DNA of 46,149 bases from Pseudomonadota bacterium. GTDB lineage: Bacteria; Desulfobacterota; Binatia; Binatales; Binataceae. Within the stretch, counting starts at the first letter, position 1; each line of letters opens with the position of its first letter. The DNA is taken from the NCBI GenBank assembly GCA_021324455.1, contig JAJPJA010000038.1:1-46149 (forward strand), in the 5' to 3' direction. The translations under genes were made by a program, and so were the position numbers. The notes under the pieces were generated by a model. The model was not told the DNA's origin, did not search any database, and worked only from the letters and a program-made list of their open reading frames with translations. This document shows, piece by piece, positions 41,019 through 46,149 of the stretch.

Positions 41019-41049
41019 CCCGCTCCCGCAACCGCGTTGCGGGAGCGGG
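41019..41049. terminator. 13-bp perfect hairpin downstream of the hydratase gene
   Basis: CCCGCTCCCGCAA (41019-41031) and its exact complement (41037-41049) flank a 5-base loop CCGCG, 39 bases after the hydratase stop. There is no T-tract on either side. It may act as a mRNA 3'-end barrier or be an interspersed palindrome; the place suggests the end of the operon. Confidence 0.5.
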
Positions 41050-41152
41050 ACATCTGCGGCGCAGGGTGTCAGCCCCGCGGCTGGAGTTTCCACATTCGCG
41101 CCGCACGAGATGACAACACGCGCGCACAATATTAAAATGAACCAGCTTCCGA

Positions 41153-41181
41153 GCCTCTCCCCTGATAATTTCAGGAGAGGC
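41153..41181. repeat. GCCTCTCC...GGAGAGGC palindrome
   Basis: GCCTCT, a CC bulge and CCTGA pair with TCAGG and AGAGGC around loop TAATT, an 11-bp imperfect hairpin. Its CTCTCC/GGAGAG core recalls the element at 25925-26012, so both may belong to one interspersed family. It lies about 50 bases before the small gene at 41233. Confidence 0.45.
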
Positions 41182-41232
41182 CCAACGGTCTGGCAGCCGC
41201 GCGGCGCGGATCAGATCAGACAGTGGAATACC

Positions 41233-41445
41233 ATGCCCGACGAGCCCGCCAGGACCAATCCCATCAGCCTTGCACGCGAGATCCTCAAGCTGCGCAAGGA
41301 GAAGCATCCGTTCGGCTACAATTACGCCGTACGGGTGCGGCTCGGACACGCGGAGATTCAGGACCTGACCGCGATTGCCGATATAGTATTTGCGATCGAG
41401 GAGCTGGGTTATGAAGTGAGAAAGGTCGGCAAGCCGAGCGGATGA
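41233..41445 (+). CDS. Small conserved-looking protein of unknown function
   Basis: A 70-residue acidic/basic soluble protein with balanced composition: Pro-rich first 10 residues, a helix LAREILKLRKEK, a strand NYAVRVRLGH, then a long helix ending IVFAIEELGYEVRKVG. I do not recognise the family. The pattern strand-helix-strand suggests a small alpha/beta fold. The start is uncertain: the frame is open back to 41014, with ATGs also at 41137, and no strong ribosome site precedes 41233. It is separated from the hydratase gene by palindromes, so it is probably expressed independently. The frame is not antisense to any known gene, which supports it. Confidence 0.45.
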   Translation: MPDEPARTNPISLAREILKLRKEKHPFGYNYAVRVRLGHAEIQDLTAIADIVFAIEELGYEVRKVGKPSG

Positions 41446-41517
41446 GGGGCTGAGGCAGTTTCGAACCAGGCCTTTGACACCGGGGGAGTTTCAGCGCGGG
41501 AATACTGAGGGGGGCCG

Positions 41518-41541
41518 CGGCGGCGCCGTTGTGCGCCGCCG
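41518..41541. terminator. 9-bp GC-rich hairpin between convergent genes
   Basis: CGGCGGCGC (41518-41526) and GCGCCGCCG (41533-41541) flank a 6-base loop. It lies 25 bases after the RRM stop (minus strand) and 72 after the small plus-strand gene, so it could serve both as a bidirectional terminator. No T-tract is seen. Confidence 0.45.
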
Positions 41542-41565
41542 TTGCAGCGTCCGCGCACCCGCTTT

Positions 41566-41901
41566 TCAGTAGCGGCGATTGCCTCCGCGTCCGCTCCCAC
41601 CGCCGCCGGGTCTTCCGCGTCCACCGAAGCCACCGCCGCCACCGCCGGGCCGCTGCTCTCCGGAGCGGGCTTCAGCTACCTTGATTCGGCGGCCTTGAAA
41701 TTCGGAATCGTTCAAAGATTCGATCGCGGCGGCCGCGTCGTTGGAATCGGACATTTCAACAAAACCGAACCCCTTTGACCTGCCGGAGAATTTGTCAGTC
41801 ACCACGGCGGCGCTTTCCACTTTGCCGACGCGCGAGAAAAGCGATTCGAGATCCTCGCTGGTAGCCGAGTATGCGAGGTTGCCTATGTACAACTTGGGCA
41901 T
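41566..41901 (-). CDS. RRM-type glycine-rich RNA-binding protein
   Basis: A 111-residue protein with one RNA-recognition motif (residues about 3-78). RNP2 is LYIGNL (residues 4-9) and RNP1 KGFGFVEM (43-50), with the aromatic residues that stack on RNA. The tail (82-111) is Gly/Arg-rich (RPGGGGGGFGGRGRPGGGG), an RGG-like unstructured segment. Such small RRM proteins in bacteria are often cold- or stress-induced RNA chaperones. AAGGAGG about 7 bases before the ATG at 41901 is a strong ribosome site, consistent with high expression. It stands alone, facing a small unknown gene. Confidence 0.93.
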   Translation of the reverse strand: MPKLYIGNLAYSATSEDLESLFSRVGKVESAAVVTDKFSGRSKGFGFVEMSDSNDAAAAIESLNDSEFQGRRIKVAEARSGEQRPGGGGGGFGGRGRPGGGGSGRGGNRRY

Positions 41902-42269
41902 AATTGCCCTCCTTCTCTTTTTGCCGGGAGGCTCACAAACAGAAAAACCCTACGCGCTTGCGGGCTTTGGTGAGAGATTCGCTTCCGAGCAATTGGAAGC
42001 TTAGCGTTACCCCGCGTGCGGTGTAAAGAAAGAAGTCCGCGCCGATGAGGCATTATTTAGCCGCCCTTTGTCGATCGATTTCCCGCGCTGCCGCGGCTTA
42101 TCCACCCGCATCGCCGCGCGTGCGCGGCGCGCCAACCCCTCGCCGATCATTCGCTTAACCGCCGCCGTGTTGGCGGACGCTCTGGCGCGCCCGCCGCTGC
42201 TGTGCAAAAGTCTGAGGCCTTCACAACGGAGCAGCATCGATCGAGCCGCCGCACAAAATTCCCCCTCGT
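41902..42269. other. Gene-free region between RRM and SGNH genes
   Basis: About 370 bases in a divergent arrangement. No gene seen on either strand. One perfect 7-bp hairpin CGCCGCG/CGCGGCG with loop CGTG is at 42112-42129. A single DnaA-box-like TTATCCACC at 42098-42106 stands alone. The promoter of the RRM gene should lie near 41930-41990 but no clear boxes are seen. Confidence 0.45.
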
Positions 42270-43550
42270 TTGACCGGATGGTTCAGATCCGCCCTGACCC
42301 GCATCGGATTGCTGCTGCTGGGTTTGGGCTTCGGCCTGGTATTCGCCGAAGCCGCCTTGCGCCTGCTCGGCCTGGCGCATCCCGGACTCTACATCTACGA
42401 TCGGTACAGCGGATGGCGCCTGCGTCCCAACGCCTTTGTGTGGCAGACGCAGGAAGGCCGCGCGCCGGTGGCGGTGAACAGCGCCGGGATGCGCGACCGC
42501 GAGCATCCGCTGCGCAAACCTGCCGCAACCGTAAGGATCGCCATACTTGGAGATTCCTTCACCGAAGCCAAACAGGTTGCGGCGGAGCAAACGTTTTCAG
42601 CCGCAATCGAGCGCGACCTCAAAGCGTGTCCCGCGCTTTTGGGGAAGAACGTCGAGACCCTGAACTTCGGCTGCGACAGCTATGGCACCGCGCAGGAAGT
42701 GATGACGCTGCGCCATCGGGTATGGCAGTTCTCGCCCGACGCGGTGGTGCTCGCGATTTTCACCGGCAACGACATCCGCAACGATTCGATCGAACTGGAG
42801 GGCGACAAATGCCAGCCGTTCTTTACCTATCGCGGCGGCGAGCTGGTCCTGAGCGGGGAATTCGAACAATCGCCGTGGTTCCGCTTCCAATGCATGATGC
42901 GCTTCGATTCGCAGCGATCGGCGGTGCTGAATCTGCTCGGGCAGCTGCGCAGTGCGATACGCGCGCGAATCCGCCGGCGCCGCGCCATGCCCCGTCAGTT
43001 CAAGGCGGGCGCGTCCGAACTGGGTCTGGACGACTGGATTTACCGCCCTCCCGCCACTCCCGCCGAGCAAAGGGCATGGCAGGTCGCGGAGGGCGAAATC
43101 GAGATGGTGCATCAGGAAGCCCGCAGGCATGGTGCGAGATTTTTAGCCGTGACGTTGAGCACCGGGGTTCAGGTTTATCCCGATCCGGCGGCGCGGCGCG
43201 CCTATATGCGGCGATGGGGTATCGACGACCTGTTTTACCCCGATTACAGAATAAAGGCTTTGGGCCAGCGGATGGGATTCGAAGTGCTGAACATCGCGCC
43301 GGCCTTTCAGGCTTATGCGGACCGCCATCATGTGTTCTTGCACGGCTTCAGCAACACTCAACTGGGCACCGGCCACTGGAACGTTCTGGGACATCGCTAC
43401 GGCGGTCAACTGATTGCGGATCGTTTGTGCGAACTGCTGCGCCAGCCGTTGGCGCCGGTCAGTTCGATGCGCCGATTTCCGCCATCAACTGAGCAGTATG
43501 CTCGCCCAGACGCGGCGCTCGCGCGTAAATTCCCGAGGGCGTCTCCGTGA
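42270..43550 (+). CDS. Membrane-anchored SGNH/GDSL hydrolase
   Basis: A 426-residue protein. One N-terminal membrane helix (about 10-30, IGLLLLGLGFGLVFAEAAL) precedes the SGNH fold: block I GDSFTEA (Ser96), block II GCDSYGTAQE, block III TGNDIRN, and block V TGHWNVLGH with the His. Family members remove or add acyl groups on lipids or polysaccharides; the anchor places it at the inner membrane facing the periplasm. The start is a TTG at 42270 with no ribosome site, so it is uncertain. The last 30 codons run antisense into the neighbouring CoA-transferase (92-base overlap) and are low-complexity, so they may be read-through rather than fold. Confidence 0.8.
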   Translation: MTGWFRSALTRIGLLLLGLGFGLVFAEAALRLLGLAHPGLYIYDRYSGWRLRPNAFVWQTQEGRAPVAVNSAGMRDREHPLRKPAATVRIAILGDSFTEAKQVAAEQTFSAAIERDLKACPALLGKNVETLNFGCDSYGTAQEVMTLRHRVWQFSPDAVVLAIFTGNDIRNDSIELEGDKCQPFFTYRGGELVLSGEFEQSPWFRFQCMMRFDSQRSAVLNLLGQLRSAIRARIRRRRAMPRQFKAGASELGLDDWIYRPPATPAEQRAWQVAEGEIEMVHQEARRHGARFLAVTLSTGVQVYPDPAARRAYMRRWGIDDLFYPDYRIKALGQRMGFEVLNIAPAFQAYADRHHVFLHGFSNTQLGTGHWNVLGHRYGGQLIADRLCELLRQPLAPVSSMRRFPPSTEQYARPDAALARKFPRASP

Positions 43551-44643
43551 ATTTGATCGGCGATCCGGCCAGTATCACCGGCGGATTGTCGCCCGGCATC
43601 GGCGTTTCCACCAGCATCTCGCGGATGCGCGGATGCGGATCCTCGAAGATGTCCTGGCCGTTGTTGACCGGTCCGCAGGGAACCTTGCCGTCCAGCGCCG
43701 CCACCACCTCGCGCGTGGGCCGCGCGCCGGTCCATTGCGAAAGCAGCGATCTGACAAAGGCGGCGTTCTTGAGCCGCGCCCGATTCGTAAGCGTGCGCTC
43801 GTCCTTCGCCAGTTCGGGCCGCCCGATGATTCCACACAGAATCTGCCAATGATGATCGGTCTGGGCGGCGATTGCGACCGCGCCGTTTTGCGTAGGGAAA
43901 ATTCCGTAGGGAACCAGCGTCTGATGATTGTTTCCGTTCGGACGCATCACCCGCCCGCGCATCGAGTACTGGTAGGTGATTTCCTCCGACAGCGCGAGAA
44001 TGGCGTCATACATCCCGACATCCATGAACTGACCGCGTCCGCTGCGGCGCGCCGCATGAATCGCCGAGACCACGCCCAGCGCCGCCAACGAACCCGGGTA
44101 GATGTCGCCCACCGCGGCTCCCGTGCGATAGGCCGGTCCGCCTTCGGGACCGGTGAAGCTGACCAGCCCGCCCATCGATTGCGCCACCACGTCAAAGCAG
44201 GGCCGGTTGAGGTAGGGGCTCTCGCCGGTTCGGCGATCGCCAAAGCCGCGAATGGCCGCGTATACCAGCGCGGGCTTGCGCGCATGCATCACCTCGTAGC
44301 CCAGTCCCATCCGATCCATCGCGCCCGCGCGCAGATTCTCCACCAGCGCGTCCGCGCTATCGACCAGCCGCATCAGCGCATCGCGATCGCGCTCGTTCCT
44401 GAGGTCGAGCACCACACTGCGCTTGTTGCGGTTGACACTGGCGAAGTAACCGCCGTAGTCGCATCCCTTGCTGTCGGGCGGAAGCGGACCCATCTGACGC
44501 GTCGGATCGCCGCCCGGCGGTTCAATCTTGATTACGTCGGCGCCGAGGTCCGCCAGCAGCATCGTGCAGAACGGACCGGCGAGGTATTGGGTCAGGTCGA
44601 TGATGCGGAGGTCGGACAGGGGGCCGCTGCGATGCTGCTTCAT
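43459..44643 (-). CDS. CaiB/BaiF family CoA-transferase (Asp-type)
   Basis: A 394-residue protein with LRIIDLTQYLAGPFCTMLLA, LGADVIKIEPPGGDPTRQ, LVENLRAGAMDRMGLG and GRGQFMDVGMYDAIL. The catalytic Asp is in AAVGDIYPG, 23 residues before GQ. The ATG at 44643 overlaps the stop of the DUF35 gene as ATGA, so it is co-translated with the thiolase/DUF35 pair. It probably activates or transfers CoA to the acid that this pair processes. The C-terminus LGEHTAQLMAEIGASN is family-typical, so the 92-base overlap with the convergent SGNH gene is due to that gene's tail. Confidence 0.92.
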   Translation of the reverse strand: MKQHRSGPLSDLRIIDLTQYLAGPFCTMLLADLGADVIKIEPPGGDPTRQMGPLPPDSKGCDYGGYFASVNRNKRSVVLDLRNERDRDALMRLVDSADALVENLRAGAMDRMGLGYEVMHARKPALVYAAIRGFGDRRTGESPYLNRPCFDVVAQSMGGLVSFTGPEGGPAYRTGAAVGDIYPGSLAALGVVSAIHAARRSGRGQFMDVGMYDAILALSEEITYQYSMRGRVMRPNGNNHQTLVPYGIFPTQNGAVAIAAQTDHHWQILCGIIGRPELAKDERTLTNRARLKNAAFVRSLLSQWTGARPTREVVAALDGKVPCGPVNNGQDIFEDPHPRIREMLVETPMPGDNPPVILAGSPIKFTETPSGIYARAPRLGEHTAQLMAEIGASN

Positions 44644-45059
44644 CGGGCCGCACCCTGACTGGCCGGCCTGAACCTTGGCAGCGTCACCTCATCGCTGAGC
44701 TTGTCCCACGCCACCTCCACCGGCATCCCGCACTTCACCCTGGAATGCTCGATACCGACGACGTTGGAGGTCATCTTCACGCCTTCGTCCAGTTCGATCA
44801 CGGCCAGGATGTAGGGCGCTTTGAAGGCGGGATGGTACGCGCGATGCATCACGGTGAAGCTGAAGACCTGTCCGCGCCCGCTGACCGGCGTCCAACTGGC
44901 CTTGTCCGAATCGCAGTTGAGGCACAGCGGCGCCGCGGGAAAACGCAGCGCGCCGCAGTTGTCGCATTTTTGTACCATCAGTTGATGGTTGCGGGCGGCG
45001 TCGAAAAAGGGTTTCAGTTCTTTGGTGACCTGAGGGATCAGTTTGGGCTCTTCGGCCAT
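44640..45059 (-). CDS. DUF35 Zn-ribbon / OB-fold acyl-CoA-associated protein
   Basis: A 139-residue protein: helix, zinc ribbon C32-x2-C35...C46-x2-C49 (CDNCG, CLNCD), then an OB fold with GRGQVFSFTVMHRAYHPAF and PYILAVIELDEGVKM. Proteins of this type pair with thiolase-like partners; in steroid side-chain degradation (ChsH2/Ltp2-type) the DUF35 domain joins a thiolase-like aldolase. The thiolase-like gene lies 45 bases upstream. GGAG stands about 8 bases before the ATG at 45059. It overlaps the CoA-transferase gene by four bases. Confidence 0.9.
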   Translation of the reverse strand: MAEEPKLIPQVTKELKPFFDAARNHQLMVQKCDNCGALRFPAAPLCLNCDSDKASWTPVSGRGQVFSFTVMHRAYHPAFKAPYILAVIELDEGVKMTSNVVGIEHSRVKCGMPVEVAWDKLSDEVTLPRFRPASQGAAR

Positions 45060-45104
45060 TGCAAAATCTCCGCTGTGTTGCGAATCACGCCGCGTGCGGC
45101 TCTT

Positions 45105-46149
45105 TTACGGGTTGGTCCCCATCACAACGACCGAATGGGTGGAGAGGTTGCGCGTCTGACACGACGCCAGCACCACGTCATGTTTGGGCGACTGGCGGTC
45201 GCCGCCCTCCCCGCGCGCCTGGATGATCGCCTCGGACACCGGCGTCATCCCCCACATGTAATATGAGCTCAGCTCGCCGCCGCCGGTGTTGATTGGAATC
45301 GAGCCGGAATGGCCCAGGCGGGTCTGCGCGGCGAACGGACCTCCTTCGCCTTTCCTGCAGAAGCCGTAGCCCTCCAGCGAGAGCAGCACCGTGATCGTGT
45401 AGCAGTCGTAGAGTTCCGCGACCTGGATGTCCTTGAGTTCGACGCCCGCCATCCGGAACGCGGTCTCTTTGGCAATCGGGATGCCGGTATCGAGATTATC
45501 CAGCGTCGGTCCCGGATGATGCCCCTGGCCGACGCCGAGAATATAGACCGGCGGTTTCCTGAGGTCGCGCGCGCGCTCGGCCGAAGTAACGATCACGCAT
45601 ACGCCGCCATTGGATACGATGCAGCAGTCATAGAGATGCAGCGGTTCGGTGATCCATCGCGACGCGTGATATTCCTCCAGGGTCAGCGGTTCCTTGTAGA
45701 ACTGCGCCATCGGATTGCGATTGGCCCATTGCCGCTCGGCCAGCGCAATCGCTCCCAACTGATCCTGAGTGGTGCCGTACAGATGCATGTGGCGCTGCGC
45801 CAGAAGCGCGTAAACCCAGTTCGCGCCGAATGCGCCGTAAGCGCTGTCCAGGCCGCGCGGGGTGCCGTAAGCGTCGCCCGCGCCGCCGCCCTTGCCGCCG
45901 GGCACCGGCGGCTTGAGCGGAGCGTCGCCGAAGACGCAGGCCACGACATTGGCGGTGCCGGCCGCAATTGCCTGGGCGGCGATTGCGAGCGCGGTACCAG
46001 CGCTGGAGCCGCCGGCGTTGACGTCGGCCAGCAGGCGCGTCGTCAGCCGCATCGAATCCTGCAGCGCGAAGGACGCCAGCCCGTCGCGATAGGAAACCCC
46101 GGTCGTGACCAGCAGACCGTCGAGGTCCGATCGTTTGAGCCCGGCGTCG
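45105..46149 (-). CDS. Thiolase-like (SCP-x / Ltp2-type) protein, N-terminus beyond window
   Basis: The frame is open to the right window edge, so about 40-50 N-terminal residues are missing; 347 residues are visible. The region where thiolases carry the acyl-accepting Cys reads ADVNAGGSSAGTALAIAAQA, with no Cys. The C-terminal SIPINTGGGELSSYYMWG and EAIIQARGEGGDRQ are those of the Ltp2-like group, which cleaves aldol bonds of side-chain acyl-CoAs rather than performing thiolysis. A Tyr-rich LYDCYTITVLL segment is also typical. It precedes the DUF35 gene by 45 bases, matching the aldolase pair arrangement. An aldolase role is inference. Confidence 0.85.
   Translation of the reverse strand, partial: DAGLKRSDLDGLLVTTGVSYRDGLASFALQDSMRLTTRLLADVNAGGSSAGTALAIAAQAIAAGTANVVACVFGDAPLKPPVPGGKGGGAGDAYGTPRGLDSAYGAFGANWVYALLAQRHMHLYGTTQDQLGAIALAERQWANRNPMAQFYKEPLTLEEYHASRWITEPLHLYDCCIVSNGGVCVIVTSAERARDLRKPPVYILGVGQGHHPGPTLDNLDTGIPIAKETAFRMAGVELKDIQVAELYDCYTITVLLSLEGYGFCRKGEGGPFAAQTRLGHSGSIPINTGGGELSSYYMWGMTPVSEAIIQARGEGGDRQSPKHDVVLASCQTRNLSTHSVVVMGTNP

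Noticed and set aside
42098..42106. DnaA-box-like TTATCCACC near a GC hairpin
   Set aside because: Only one box, no AT-rich unwinding region and no dnaA, dnaN or par gene nearby, so no origin.
42068..43492. Plus-strand open frame of 474 codons
   Set aside because: Out-of-frame shadow of the SGNH hydrolase; Arg/Pro-rich with no motif.

Overview
The window is GC-rich, gene-dense chromosomal DNA from an aerobic Gram-negative bacterium. The lipoprotein and Tat signals, the exported DUF1329 proteins and the alternative complex III all point that way. CaiB/BaiF CoA-transferases, F420-type (LLM) oxidoreductases and ACMSD-like amidohydrolases lying together in catabolic clusters recall uncultured Binatota-type (formerly deltaproteobacterial) soil lineages. 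That placement is an inference from gene content; the window holds no rRNA or marker gene. I found no tRNA, rRNA, CRISPR array, transposase or phage gene.

Layout. (1) 1-3691, minus strand: amidohydrolase and two CaiB-type CoA-transferases, the last cut by the window edge. (2) 3890-6110: a small orphan protein with a ClpX-type zinc finger, a GNAT-like acyltransferase, and an 8-TM protein made of two tandem copies of a 4-TM unit. (3) 6235-18611, minus strand: a nearly continuous respiratory operon. It encodes a monoheme cytochrome c, alternative complex III (actA-B-C-D-E-F), a caa3-type oxidase (ctaC with a fused cytochrome c domain, a subunit I-III fusion, subunit IV) and the copper assembly factor CtaG. 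Most junctions overlap by a few bases, so quinol:cytochrome c reductase and its terminal oxidase appear to be made from one transcript. (4) 19199-27213: mostly catabolic enzymes (SMP-30 lactonase/esterase, LLM oxidoreductase, CocE/NonD hydrolase, extradiol dioxygenase, 2-hydroxychromene-2-carboxylate isomerase-like protein, SDR, beta-lactamase-fold esterase) with an internally deleted SDR remnant. (5) 27385-31422: a large exported protein with two CSLREA/choice-of-anchor-Q-like modules joined by Thr/Pro linkers. (6) 31581-33835: a second LLM oxidoreductase and a second amidohydrolase. (7) 34326-40980, plus strand: two tandem DUF1329 exported proteins, two CaiB-type CoA-transferases and a double-hotdog MaoC-like hydratase. 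(8) 41233-46149: a small unknown protein, an RRM RNA-binding protein, an SGNH hydrolase, and a CoA-transferase / DUF35 Zn-ribbon / thiolase-like cluster cut by the right edge.

How it fits together. Regions 1, 4, 6, 7 and 8 look like pieces of CoA-dependent breakdown of aromatic, alicyclic or steroid-like compounds: CoA transfer, hydration, retro-aldol or thiolytic cleavage, ring opening, lactone and ester hydrolysis. Region 3 supplies the aerobic electron transport chain. Substrates cannot be read from the sequence.

The most unusual item is a textbook intrinsic terminator (perfect 14-bp inverted repeat followed by six T) at 37331-37365, inside the coding sequence of the CoA-transferase just downstream of the DUF1329 pair. 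Others are the SDR remnant at 23021-23170, operator-like GGTACC repeats before the DUF1329 genes, a split of the five CoA-transferases into Asp-type and Glu-type by visible motif, and several hairpin-type intergenic elements.
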